Assembly (NCBI GenBank): GCA_017619295.1
Contig: JAFZSQ010000049.1
Location: forward strand, 1 to 55,479
Origin: Lachnospiraceae bacterium
GTDB taxonomy: Bacteria; Bacillota; Clostridia; Lachnospirales; Lachnospiraceae
Direction: 5' to 3'
Length of the DNA: 55,479 nucleotides
The notes beneath the pieces are model-generated. The model saw only the letters and a list, made by a program, of their open reading frames with translations, ran no database searches and was not told the origin of the DNA. This document shows positions 26,601 through 34,318 of the stretch, piece after piece. A program made the translations under genes and the position numbers. The stretch's first letter is position 1. The number at the start of each line of letters is the position of its first letter.

Positions 26601-28650
26601 ATCCTGACAGGGGATGTGTAGCAGTAGAATGTTTACCAATACAGTTCTTAAGTCCATCCTTAACTGCTGTTCTATCATTGTTTGAATTAATTTTCGTTTG
26701 CGAAACAACAACCGCATCAGAGATACCGTTATCATTAAACTTGATAACTTCTATCGTAGTTCCTTCATCCAACTGATCAACAAGTTCGGACGCAGCTATG
26801 ATAAACATATCGGAACGTGTTGTATATGCGCTCGAACCGGTGAACTCTTGTGTTTTCCCAGAACCATTTGCTGTGACCTTTAGTGCGTTATTACCCTTTA
26901 AATCATTAATGGCCTTTTGATACCACTTGCCATCTTTCCAGAAAATATACATACTTCCGGAATCCTGAGGAATATTCTTATATGTATCAGTGCTGTATGT
27001 ATCATTATCGTTCTTCTTCTGGCCTATAGGTAAATAGCTTCTTGCGTTGCTGGCAACCTTAAACTCATCTGTATACTTGCTACTAGCCTGTGTAAAATAA
27101 ATTCTATCTGTATGTTTGTTCATCTCAGAGATACTGATTTGAGCATCGTTGTAAATCATACTTCCCGATGTATCAGCAAGAATGACAACTTTTGCTTTAG
27201 ACTTTCCAATATACTGAGAATTCACATATGCAGATAAATCAATTCTGTATAATCTCTTCTCCCAATCTTCAAGTGTTGCAGTCTTTGTTGCAGACTGAAG
27301 TGAACATACTACAGATGCCTCTCTATCATTAGTTATATAACAGCCCTCAATGTTATTCTCACTGGCAATAAAGCTTTCAATGCCAAAATCTGACTCTGAG
27401 AATTGATCATTATCATATACATACACTGTATTATTACCATCATACATGTACGGAATTATATACCATCTGTTGTTGGGGACTGAGTATCCACTCGGTGCTT
27501 CAGTCTCCTCGAGTACATAGCAATACCAATAGGATGAATAGTCTCCGCTAGACTCTTCAATTTCGAAGATGGCCTTACCATTTTCGCTCCTAACAGTACC
27601 GTTATAACTTGAATCCAACTCCATGTCATTAAGGTTGCTAGGATAATAATGATATTTTCTGTATCTTGATATTGTAAACTGAGCACCACTCAAAACAGTG
27701 TTGGTATTAGCTGAATCTACAACTGTCCATTTGGCAGTTACTCTATCACTTCTGTTTACAGAAATTACATAAACAGAGAAATGCGTTGTCTCCATTTCAA
27801 TAACATCTGTTGTCTGATTAGTCTCTTCATCAGTAACAGTTACAACCTCAGAAGACATCTCTTCCTTAATAGTTGTAAGGTTATCATCAACGTGGTAAAC
27901 AGTAACAGTCTCACCGGCTGCTTCATCAGGGATGATCATGTCGCCTTCGAATGATACTTTTACGGACTCACGGTTAAGAGGCTGAACATCTTCCTCTTCT
28001 CCGTCTTCATTCTTTATCTTAAGAGTAATATCAAAAGCTTTGTATGTCTTAACGATTGTCTGGGTTTCTTCTGCTGCATCCTCAACCAGTTCTTCAACCT
28101 TAACGGGATCTACTTCAACAGCAGATACATATGTACCCTCAACAAAAGCGTCCTTTAATCCACTTACAGTGATGGTCACGTCATCAACGGTAACAGGAGC
28201 AAGGGTTACTGTATCTTCTTCCTCTTCCTTAAGTTCTTCAGCTTCCTTAGCTGCTAAGGCTTCCTCGTCTAACTCAGCTTCTTCGTCGAGTTCCTCATCT
28301 TCTTCATCGGTCTCGGCATCTTCAACTGTACCTGCAAGAGGTGTTTCGCCTTCTCCGATTTCTGTGAGTTCTGTCTCCTCAGTAGAAGCTTCTGTTTTTT
28401 CCTCGGACTCAGTAGGCTCAGTTGTAGTGGGAGTCTCTGTAGTCGCAGGAGTCTCAGGCTCGCTTTCCTTATTTTCGTCGTCAGCAGGTGTGACATCTTC
28501 CCATAAGGATGACGCCTCTTCTCCTTCCGCCTCTTTTATAACCTGGGTGCTGCCCTCCAAGTCAGATGCGACTGTGGGAAGAACATCTCCAGCAAGGAAT
28601 ACAACGGCTAAGAGCGTTGCCAGAATCCTTTTTACCATACGTGACTTCAT
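23626..28650 (-). CDS. Giant surface protein with two von Willebrand A domains
   Basis: A 1674-residue exported protein. After a signal peptide (about 1-29) comes a 110-residue Glu/Thr/Ser/Pro-rich stalk, a beta-rich region, and a SpaA/Cna-B-like domain near 300-430. The first vWA domain has the metal-site motif DTSGSM near residue 491, and a second has DASSSM near 1097. A final SpaA-like domain (FTYELLDESGK ... GAGKYTVRELEAKGW) ends it. It has no LPxTG signal and no C-terminal membrane segment, so it must be held by partners. Tip adhesins of pili share this domain mix. First gene of the TasA-like operon, with an AAGGAGG site. Confidence 0.88.
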   Translation of the reverse strand: MKSRMVKRILATLLAVVFLAGDVLPTVASDLEGSTQVIKEAEGEEASSLWEDVTPADDENKESEPETPATTETPTTTEPTESEEKTEASTEETELTEIGEGETPLAGTVEDAETDEEDEELDEEAELDEEALAAKEAEELKEEEEDTVTLAPVTVDDVTITVSGLKDAFVEGTYVSAVEVDPVKVEELVEDAAEETQTIVKTYKAFDITLKIKNEDGEEEDVQPLNRESVKVSFEGDMIIPDEAAGETVTVYHVDDNLTTIKEEMSSEVVTVTDEETNQTTDVIEMETTHFSVYVISVNRSDRVTAKWTVVDSANTNTVLSGAQFTISRYRKYHYYPSNLNDMELDSSYNGTVRSENGKAIFEIEESSGDYSSYWYCYVLEETEAPSGYSVPNNRWYIIPYMYDGNNTVYVYDNDQFSESDFGIESFIASENNIEGCYITNDREASVVCSLQSATKTATLEDWEKRLYRIDLSAYVNSQYIGKSKAKVVILADTSGSMIYNDAQISISEMNKHTDRIYFTQASSKYTDEFKVASNARSYLPIGQKKNDNDTYSTDTYKNIPQDSGSMYIFWKDGKWYQKAINDLKGNNALKVTANGSGKTQEFTGSSAYTTRSDMFIIAASELVDQLDEGTTIEVIKFNDNGISDAVVVSQTKINSNNDRTAVKDGLKNCIGKHSTATHPLSGLEKVQTAFEAMKGGLNANCHLVFFADGEVSKTNNDSSVEVNACKTKADYLKEQGVSIYAVGLGQSTGDLLGLIATDANHCYQSGNMSDIVEAFRTIGSSIGTGVRGTFEDTISEDFVITDREGNPVDSFDGATITTDPTTGLQKITWSDIEISTNSEFTKSVYVVAKDEFVGGNVVNTNAGSSFVVSLASDVTLSAGGVGTLSASTAKVNVKGVVDANSQIDIIKRGKTLEEYLEKHLAEVWTHDETEVEEGEEPKDPRFTTAKDSEYADVTITFYEDELHKKEISLEELKKKAPTEDTKYYFVVEAVPKTSGTSAQSQVGSAMTQDGTYYYMDRELENHKREAVKEGVYQVIVKGYDLQVTTSKTATWKDGEIKSWTDRTYKVELGAETFNKVTKEGEHVTTIKTPVKVVFLLDASSSMRDSKKPEKDWPLTKLQNQTKSFIQGLPLESEVAVVSFQRTASINVPLTKIDTEAKRADVLRSVSLPTTGSGTRANEGLKIIESQILPQKDKKYEKTYVVFFTDGDTYIGSTSTSAYPGHNEDERVAEHDRQATANAKKLKDRGVEIFSVGMGSIHPDLLNSVATDTSHVYSGDGASSIATNFDHIYDTISTPGSEETEPIALDNITFYDEVSNYFILIDENGNPLRTGDTFDGGVVGEKNGLQTITWTGLSSTEKADGNFGVSKTIYLKAKDEFAGGNGVPTNVDFIVTVEDPDGEEDPKEFSQETPYVDVNCIAEAGDAENTIFLGEAVSTVLGVEGRLEEVKNALAKDAYADDMFVFVTKSDVEWFTDEACEHPITLDDLLALKPTKETPFYGKVTYTPSSSANSPANKLQEFSVTGKYTIKIVDGKITVTKFIDNIQDAAKLTYDGQPIFTYELLDESGKVVQTKALTFNDYSSTQKSVTFNHLGAGKYTVRELEAKGWQQIDAQGYQNIVINKDNPQNTSCYFTNKAVSQKNFADKDLVVNSVKKKEDGTIELKKVKTSDSDERHGE

Positions 28651-28663
28651 CTATTTCCTCCTT

Positions 28664-28680
28664 AATTCCCTTAGGGAATT
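28664..28680 (-). promoter_or_regulatory. Hairpin just upstream of the vWA gene ribosome site
   Basis: The palindrome AATTCCC-N3-GGGAATT lies in the mRNA leader immediately before the AAGGAGG site. A hairpin here could stabilise the message or tune translation. No function is proven. Confidence 0.4.
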
Positions 28681-28720
28681 TCATTACAAAAAAACAGTAT
28701 TATACACAATCCCAAGCAAA

Positions 28721-28754
28721 ACTATACCAAGTCAAAGTCACACACGAGTCACAC
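28721..28754 (-). promoter_or_regulatory. Promoter and direct-repeat operator of the vWA/TasA-like operon
   Basis: Minus-strand GTGTGAC-ACGA-complement spacer-GTGTGAC: two identical heptamers with an 11-bp period (28754-28748 and 28743-28737), then 10 bases and TATAGT (28726-28721). No -35 box exists. The same arrangement precedes the second surface operon at 34319-34352. SARP-family activators bind heptamer direct repeats with 11-bp period just upstream of the -10 box, and a SARP-like regulator is encoded between the two sites. A second TATAAT-like box lies nearer the gene (about 28703-28698). Confidence 0.72.
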
Positions 28755-28787
28755 AAAAAAAATTGGCCTGAAAAATCAGACCAATTT
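28755..28787 (-). terminator. Terminator downstream of the Rpn fragment
   Basis: Stem AAATTGGTCTGA/TCAGGCCAATTT with one G-U pair (28787-28760), followed by eight T on the minus strand. It ends directly at the operator repeats of the vWA operon. Confidence 0.85.
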
Positions 28788-28798
28788 CAATATTCTTT

Positions 28799-29362
28799 CT
28801 AATTTGATTCAAGTTCTCTAATTCGTTTTCGTAAAGCTTCATTCTCAGCCTTCAAATCATCTATCTGATCTTGATAATACCCATGGAAGCTTGCTTGAGA
28901 ACGATTGTAATCTTCGCGAGCTTCACATTGCATGCGTATGCGTTCTTCAGCCGATATTTCCTTGACTTCCGTTGCTATTGTCTTGAAGATTGGTTCCTTC
29001 TCTGCCAGCATTCTCAATTCCTCCCATGTTTTCGATCTGAATAGTTCAGCCCATGAATCTAATTCATTGGCCTTGTCTTCATCAGTAGCCAAGTCTATCC
29101 GATTCAAGTCTAACACAGAGAGCTTGATTTTGTCACTATAGACTCGGTTATTCCGCGTGTTCATAACCATATAATCAGCGTAAAATTCCGGTGCATCTTC
29201 AAATAGTGTGAAGTTTAAGATACCAATTTGGTGAACAGGCAAAACCTTGTCATACCGCTCCCCTTTTTCAAGCCTGTCAAAAGTTCTGCATAGATACGAC
29301 AGTGAGCGTTCTACCCAATATGATATGTTTATAGGAACGACCGCATACAATAGACTTTCCAA
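28799..29362 (-). pseudogene. 5'-truncated Rpn-family recombination-promoting nuclease
   Basis: An open frame of about 187 codons matching only the C-terminal two thirds of Rpn/PD-(D/E)XK transposase-like nucleases (SYWVERSLSYLCRTFDRLEKGERY, VHQIGILNFTLFEDAPEFY, KLSVLDLNRIDLATDEDK). It ends in a charged coiled coil (DDLKAENEALRKRIRELES). Intact members are near 300 residues; the N-terminal part with the metal-binding catalytic residues is missing and no good start or ribosome site is visible. I read it as a dead remnant, stranded between the regulator operon and the vWA operon, possibly marking past rearrangement. Confidence 0.75.
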
Positions 29363-29431
29363 AGATTTTATAAAGCTTTTATTTCTTGTTTAGAATTGCA
29401 TCATCTGCAAACCAGGCTTTTCCTTAGGCAT

Positions 29432-29457
29432 AAAAAATGCGGCATTGCTGCCGCATT
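29432..29457 (-). terminator. Terminator of the regulator operon
   Basis: Stem AATGCGGCA-GCAA-like loop-TGCCGCATT with a T run on the minus strand, 9 bases past the stop of the 141-residue protein gene. Confidence 0.9.
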
Positions 29458-29465
29458 TACACTCA

Positions 29466-29891
29466 TTATATTAAATTGTCAATGGTCTCCATCAACTCCA
29501 GATCTCCGTTGAAAGGAGTGCCACCATCCATGCCCGGCAACAGGACAACTCCCTGCCAGGTGGTGTTGCATCGGCTGGTCACAATTATGTCAAAAGTGGC
29601 CTTTTTGCCCATTTTATCAAGGATTTCTTCAGGAGCGACAACGCCTTCAGGGATGCCCCTGTACTCGTTTGTCTTCTCCGGTTTCTTCTCGAAACTTCTC
29701 TTGTCCTGGAAGGACTGGGGATAGCCCACTTCATCAAACATAGTATCCAGAATCAGGAATGACTCTGCACCCACAAAATTGATAGGCTCCTTTGTCAGGG
29801 GGGTATAAATAGTCCCGGACAAGCCGTCTTTGATTCCGTCAATGCACAATCTGAATGCATTTGCGGGATAATTAGTATTATTTATCTCCAT
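29466..29891 (-). CDS. Hypothetical protein in the surface-system regulator operon
   Basis: A 141-residue soluble protein I do not recognise. It has no signal peptide or membrane segment. The composition is ordinary, with a central charged stretch (FQDKRSFEKKPEKTNEYRG) and a C-terminal part rich in Thr and Gly. It lies 19 bases after the SARP-like regulator and before a terminator, so it is cotranscribed with it. It might be a partner or modulator of that regulator; nothing in the sequence proves this. Confidence 0.65.
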   Translation of the reverse strand: MEINNTNYPANAFRLCIDGIKDGLSGTIYTPLTKEPINFVGAESFLILDTMFDEVGYPQSFQDKRSFEKKPEKTNEYRGIPEGVVAPEEILDKMGKKATFDIIVTSRCNTTWQGVVLLPGMDGGTPFNGDLELMETIDNLI

Positions 29892-29910
29892 CTCAATTCT
29901 TACCTGTTTG

Positions 29911-31128
29911 CTATCTCACGAGAACAGAAGGAGTGCTCTCCACCTGCTCCATCTGAGACTTTACAATAACCTTCTTACTTCTTTGTAACGATTTGAAATC
30001 GTTGATTACGCGCTTTGCGACTGCCTTTGTTGCCTCATAGGTGCAGCTGGGCAAAAGCACGATAAACTGAGTATCGCTGTATCTTGCAGCAATATCTCCG
30101 ACCCTTAATGTTCTCTTTAATGCCTTCTCAAGCTGACCCATGGCCTGCTTAATAAGGAATCTTGTCATGTGCTCGTTGGAATTATCGACCTCTTCCCCAA
30201 GCTCAGCAGTTAATAATAACACGTGTTCTGCTTCGGCTACTCGGGTCATCTTTCTGGCTTCAACACGGTAAATTTCCCTGAAAACAGGGTATCCGCAGAG
30301 ATAGACGCCCTCCACATCTTCCTCTTCAGCCATATCGTCATAGATGTTCTCGATGTTCTCTACAACGGCGCCTTTATTCATCTTCAGAAGTTCTTTTTCA
30401 ACCTCTGCAAGTTTCTTTGTTCCTCTGACTCCCAAGGCATCCTGTAATACCTTCTTGGCATTCTCAAAATTCTTGAGGGCCAGTTCATTCTTCTGCTGCC
30501 CTATTAAGGATTTGATAAGATCGCAGTAAATCTGCTCATCCACATCGTCAAATCTTAAAGCATGGGTACAGATATTCTCAACATCCGCGAATCTCTCAGC
30601 CTTCAGATACAAAGCGGCCAGTCTCTTCACGGCGGTCAAATACATGGAGTGATAATATGTGGCGGAAGTTACCATCCAATGCTTATCCGCACAATTCTCC
30701 AGAAATTCGCCTCTATACATTTCCAAAGCTTCCTCAAATCCGCGGGTTGCTTCATCCGCGTCCTTTGAAGCCTTGGCTCTCTTTACATTCTTCTCGAATT
30801 CTTCAATATCAAGTTCAGTCTCTAACTGGGGATTCCAACTGTACGAACCGGAACCGGTCACAACGAAGGTAGCATCTCCAAAGTTCTTCTTCATTACTGC
30901 TCGAAGCCTGTACATTAAATTCTTCAGGGCTCCTGCGGGATTCTCTGTTTCATCATCCTGCCAGAGGGCGCCGAATAATTCCTGTACGGTAACGGGATGC
31001 TCCCTGTGAATAACCAAATAGGTTATCAGCTTCTTAAGCATGTCTGAACGAAGTCCATCATCGTCAAGGCATACACCCGAGTCGGTATCAATAATCGTAA
31101 AACTGCCTAATGCACAAATCTTAATCAT
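29911..31128 (-). CDS. SARP/BTAD-like regulator with degenerate GGDEF domain
   Basis: A 405-residue cytosolic regulator. Residues 1-100 are an OmpR-type winged helix (LRSDMLKKLITYLVIHREHP, VQELFGALWQDDE, LKNLMYRLRAVMKKNFG). Residues 105-250 are a BTAD helical-repeat domain (LETELDIEEFEKNV, EALEMYRGEFLENC, LIGQQKNELALKNFE). Residues 270-385 look like a GGDEF fold (GDIAARYSDTQFIVLLPSCT), but the signature reads SDTQF (351-355), so cyclase activity is unlikely. Such regulators activate promoters through direct heptamer repeats. It lies between two surface-protein operons that both carry such repeats. It follows an XRE regulator gene by 45 bases and has an AAAGGG site. Confidence 0.85.
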   Translation of the reverse strand: MIKICALGSFTIIDTDSGVCLDDDGLRSDMLKKLITYLVIHREHPVTVQELFGALWQDDETENPAGALKNLMYRLRAVMKKNFGDATFVVTGSGSYSWNPQLETELDIEEFEKNVKRAKASKDADEATRGFEEALEMYRGEFLENCADKHWMVTSATYYHSMYLTAVKRLAALYLKAERFADVENICTHALRFDDVDEQIYCDLIKSLIGQQKNELALKNFENAKKVLQDALGVRGTKKLAEVEKELLKMNKGAVVENIENIYDDMAEEEDVEGVYLCGYPVFREIYRVEARKMTRVAEAEHVLLLTAELGEEVDNSNEHMTRFLIKQAMGQLEKALKRTLRVGDIAARYSDTQFIVLLPSCTYEATKAVAKRVINDFKSLQRSKKVIVKSQMEQVESTPSVLVR

Positions 31129-31173
31129 ATTCTACCCTTTACATCATAAGATGTACTATCCACACACGATACA

Positions 31174-31677
31174 TTATTTTATCTTACTTAAAAGATTCTT
31201 GTCAATCTTTCCCTCGGCTATAGTTTTGTCTACCCAAAGCTGTAAGCCGTCCACCGATGTGGCAATTTTGCGGAGTTCCTCCTTGATTGCAACGAAATCT
31301 TTTATTTCGTCCTCGGATATCTCTCCGTCAACAGTAATCTCTATAAGTCTTTCCTTTTCCTTGTTTACGCTATTAAGGCCCGCAAGCATTTCTAGCACAA
31401 TCTGTGACAGGCCCTTCACTTCAAGAACAGGCATGTTCTTCTGGCCTATGGGACACTCGTGTGTGCAGTAATAATTACAAAGTTCAGGGGATTTGTAAGC
31501 AGATGCCATGGCAAGAATTTCGTCAGGATGAGGAGTTGTCTTCTCACTTTCAATCTTTTCTATTCTATCTGAAGAAACGTATCCCATCTCCTCAGCAGCC
31601 TTGTCCCTGGTGTAATCCATGGCTTCTCTGGCTAACTGATATACGTTTTTGTTCTCTTTAATTGATTTCTTTCCCAT
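31174..31677 (-). CDS. XRE-type helix-turn-helix regulator with Cys cluster
   Basis: A 167-residue protein. The first 65 residues form a Cro/C1-type helix-turn-helix (YQLAREAMDYTRDKAAEEMG, RIEKIESEKTTPHPDEILAMA). A Cys/His cluster follows (ELCNYYCTHECPIG), which may bind metal or sense redox state, then a helical C-terminal region. It starts after a CCGGAGG site and leads an operon with the SARP-like regulator. It might control that regulator or respond to the cell's redox state. Confidence 0.8.
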   Translation of the reverse strand: MGKKSIKENKNVYQLAREAMDYTRDKAAEEMGYVSSDRIEKIESEKTTPHPDEILAMASAYKSPELCNYYCTHECPIGQKNMPVLEVKGLSQIVLEMLAGLNSVNKEKERLIEITVDGEISEDEIKDFVAIKEELRKIATSVDGLQLWVDKTIAEGKIDKNLLSKIK

Positions 31678-31746
31678 TTTGCCCTCCGGACTGATATTAA
31701 TTATCCTACCATAGCAAATAGCAATAGTAAAGTGAACCCGTTAAGC

Positions 31747-31774
31747 AAAAAAAGTCGAGCCCTAAGGCTCGACT
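31747..31774 (-). terminator. Terminator of the second surface operon
   Basis: Stem AGTCGAGCC/GGCTCGACT with a four-base loop (31774-31753), followed by seven T on the minus strand, just past the stop of the last gene of the operon. Confidence 0.92.
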
Positions 31775-31787
31775 TAATCTTCAATTT

Positions 31788-32813
31788 CTACTCTTCCCCG
31801 TCTGATTCAGATTTTCTGGGATTCTTCTTTGTGTATACATAGAAGCCAACTGCGATAGCCGCAATCAATGCTCCTGTAAGAATCAGGTAAGGAAGATTGG
31901 TTGTCTGAGAGAGGTTTGCATCAAGGGGAGTTTCAGGTTCCTCGATGTTTGTTGTTGCCTCCTCGGGACTCTCAGGAATTCCTGCAGCAAGTGCTGTCTG
32001 TCCTTCGTCGATGGTTGTCAACTCAGCAGGTGCTTCAGCTGCTGCGGCAGGTGCTACTGCTGCGGGTGCGGCTCCACCGCCACCGCCTGCAGGCGCTGCT
32101 GCTCCGGGAACAGTCACTGACTCAACAGTTGTTACTGTGCCACCATCCGTGAGGAGTGTGCTCTCGGAAGTAACGGCGTATCTGTCCTGAAGGACGTATT
32201 CGAAAATAAGAATATTGTTATCAGGATCTGCATCAAGTACAAGGTTTCTTGTTACCTCTCCCTGGAGAACATAGAAGGCTCCTGCGCTTACGGGAATATT
32301 GGCAAGAGCGGTAAATGAAAGCTCGTCTCCTACGTTACCTCTGTTGAAAACAGGGGGATAAACGCTTGTCTCTGTTCCCTTAATAAGGAACTTAACCTGA
32401 TACTCTATTCCATCTATAAGTCTACCGAACTGAGGAACATAGTCCGCATTCTTTGTAACGGCTCCTTCTACTGTCTCATTCCACTGCTGACGATAGTAGT
32501 AATCATCCTTTGCCTCAATACCAAGAGGTGCTGTAATCTGCGCGCCAGGCTTAACCACAAGCTTGATAGCTTTATGGGTTGTGGTCTCAGCAGAAATAAC
32601 GCCCTCCTGCTTTCCATAAATTGCTACGACATCGTCGATATCTGTAAATGAACCAACGTTTCCGGGATGGAAGGTAACTGTATATGTCTTGCCTGTGTAT
32701 ACGTCTTCACTTTCAAGATCAGTTGCCTGTACTGTCATACCGGCTACCATTGTGAATGCCAAAGCTGTGGCAACCGTAACGGAAATTCTGGTTAAAAGTC
32801 TTTTAATTCTCAT
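31788..32813 (-). CDS. Exported, C-terminally anchored surface protein F (Ala/Pro/Gly linker)
   Basis: A 341-residue surface protein. It has a signal peptide (about 1-30), two beta-rich modules (KTYTVTFHPGNVGSFTDIDD ... and GIEYQVKFLIKGTETSVYPPV ...), and an Ala/Pro/Gly/Glu linker at about 225-300 suited to spanning the wall. A C-terminal membrane segment (LILTGALIAAIAVGFYVY) and basic tail (TKKNPRKS) follow. No canonical LPxTG motif is present; the nearest is NLPYLILTG inside the membrane segment. The start overlaps the end of the previous gene by 11 bases. It is last of three genes behind the second repeat-type promoter. Confidence 0.78.
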   Translation of the reverse strand: MRIKRLLTRISVTVATALAFTMVAGMTVQATDLESEDVYTGKTYTVTFHPGNVGSFTDIDDVVAIYGKQEGVISAETTTHKAIKLVVKPGAQITAPLGIEAKDDYYYRQQWNETVEGAVTKNADYVPQFGRLIDGIEYQVKFLIKGTETSVYPPVFNRGNVGDELSFTALANIPVSAGAFYVLQGEVTRNLVLDADPDNNILIFEYVLQDRYAVTSESTLLTDGGTVTTVESVTVPGAAAPAGGGGGAAPAAVAPAAAAEAPAELTTIDEGQTALAAGIPESPEEATTNIEEPETPLDANLSQTTNLPYLILTGALIAAIAVGFYVYTKKNPRKSESDGEE

Positions 32814-33546
32814 TGTTTCCGGCCGCCTTTCTTCTTAATCCCATAATAACCATTACCGCACCGGCAAGAATCACAACTGCTCCTGCCCACCAGATGAATG
32901 TATCACCGGTCTGAGCCGCAAGTGCAACCTTCTGATCAAAGATCTTAAGGTATTTGGTCTCGCCTGACTTGGTTACTACTTTATATACGGTATAAGGACC
33001 TGTAGGATCTTCATATCCTGCACTGAAAGCAAAATCAATCTGACCAAGGGCTGCAGCGTATCCTGCTTTGTCAACGCCCTCTCCGTCAAGGCCTATTGTA
33101 AGGACCACATCTGTTGAAGTTCCTTTTGCAAGAGTTCCGATAAGAATCTTGTCATTAAGGCTTGCGTTAATGTCCTTAAGTCCTTCTGTGCTTCCTGTTC
33201 CGGCTGCTGTATAACCACCGGCTGCAGAATCATAGATAACAGTGCTGCCTGCAGTAAGCTTAACGTTGTAGCCTGCTCCGGAACCACCATTGGATTCCTC
33301 TAAGGCTTTAACAACATCAGTGCTCATGTAGAAATCAGCAGTGTTGTTATTGTCATTCTTAACTTGGATGGTAAGTGACTTGGTCTCACCGGGAGCCATT
33401 CCATTGAATGTGCTTCCTACGGAACTGGGTGTGTTAAGTTTTCCGTCCGCTCCAAATGTTACTGTAGAGTCTGCTGCTTTTACCGGCATAACACATGTTA
33501 TGGCAAGTAATACTGCAGCTCCTAAAATGCATATTTGCTTTTTCAT
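32803..33546 (-). CDS. Exported surface protein E with sorting-signal-like C-terminus
   Basis: A 247-residue protein. The ATG at 33546 is chosen over one four codons upstream because GAGGACC lies at the right distance. After a signal peptide ending in MPVKA|AD, the mature part resembles camelysin/TasA proteins in one stretch (NGMAPGETKSLTIQVKNDNN, TADFYMSTDVVKALEES). The C-terminus reads LAAQTGDTFIWW, then a membrane segment and GLRRKAAGNNEN: the layout of a sortase signal with QTGD in place of LPxTG. It is the best candidate here for anchoring by the sortase half of the chimera. Second gene of the operon. Confidence 0.8.
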   Translation of the reverse strand: MKKQICILGAAVLLAITCVMPVKAADSTVTFGADGKLNTPSSVGSTFNGMAPGETKSLTIQVKNDNNNTADFYMSTDVVKALEESNGGSGAGYNVKLTAGSTVIYDSAAGGYTAAGTGSTEGLKDINASLNDKILIGTLAKGTSTDVVLTIGLDGEGVDKAGYAAALGQIDFAFSAGYEDPTGPYTVYKVVTKSGETKYLKIFDQKVALAAQTGDTFIWWAGAVVILAGAVMVIMGLRRKAAGNNEN

Positions 33547-33585
33547 ATAGGTCCTCATTTCTGTCTGTGTTTTAGAAATGTTTGT

Positions 33586-34257
33586 TTACTCTTCAATGTT
33601 TGTAATGATACCTGTTTCTTCATCTATAACAGGGTATGCACCCCACTCAGCAAACATAGCCTGAGTTGAAATCTTAGAATCCGCAGTTGCCTGAACGGCA
33701 CATACTGTAATGTTTACATTAATAGTCTTGTCTGTGTAGGAGTTATCCATATCAGCGTCAAAAGAAATCTTGTTGATGAAAGATGAATCTGTGTAAGCAC
33801 CGGGAGCAAGCTTCTTGGTGTAGTACAGAATAATCTGCTCATCATCTGCAGTCTGAATGAACCAGTCGTTGATAACCTGGCCAACCTTAGATGCGTTAAG
33901 CTCATTGTCACCGATGTACAGTCTAACTTTGCCTGCATCAAGTTCATCCTTAAATGCGCCGTCCCACTGCTTATCAATAATTACTCTTGTGTAAATATCG
34001 TAAGCCTGAGCCTCAAGAGCGTTCTGAACAACATACTCTTTAAGATTTACTTCCTGACCGGGCATTGCTGCTTCGGGGATGGTCTCTGTGTTGTCATCTC
34101 CGGGTGCTGCCGCCAAAGCAACCTGCATATCATTCAATGTAATTGTTGCCTCACCGGGATTTTCTGACTCGGTATTAAAGCTTGCAAATGTTGTTCCGAT
34201 TGCTGCTGCAAGTACCAAAGCTGCTGCAATTACTGCGAGAACTATCTTCTTTTTCAC
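33586..34257 (-). CDS. SipW-dependent camelysin (CalY)/TasA-like protein D
   Basis: A 223-residue exported protein. I chose the GTG at 34257 (GGAG seven bases upstream); the frame is open to a TTG at 34296 with no ribosome site. The signal peptide IVLAVIAAALVLAAAIGTTF ends FASFNTESENPG as in camelysin. TasA-like strands follow: ITLNDMQVALAAAPGDD, MPGQEVNLKEYVVQNALEAQ, DIYTRVIIDKQW, and LYYTKKLAPGAY. First gene of the second surface operon, behind the same repeat-type promoter as the vWA operon. Its signal should be cut by one of the two SipW-type peptidases. Confidence 0.83.
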   Translation of the reverse strand: MKKKIVLAVIAAALVLAAAIGTTFASFNTESENPGEATITLNDMQVALAAAPGDDNTETIPEAAMPGQEVNLKEYVVQNALEAQAYDIYTRVIIDKQWDGAFKDELDAGKVRLYIGDNELNASKVGQVINDWFIQTADDEQIILYYTKKLAPGAYTDSSFINKISFDADMDNSYTDKTINVNITVCAVQATADSKISTQAMFAEWGAYPVIDEETGIITNIEE

Positions 34258-34318
34258 GCCTTTTCTCCAATCTATGTGCTGTGTATGTTCACACAATTTC
34301 TACATCATAACTGTCATC

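Noticed and set aside
28040-28771. Long + strand frame of about 243 codons, very rich in serine, opposite the vWA gene
   Set aside because: It is the antisense shadow of the Glu/Asp/Thr-rich stalk; it has no ribosome site and no exported or domain features.
31143-31165. A weak GTGTGGA-N10-TATGAT on the minus strand before the SARP-like gene, as an autoregulatory site
   Set aside because: Only one poor half-site matches, the second heptamer is absent, and the -10 box would lie too close to the ribosome site.
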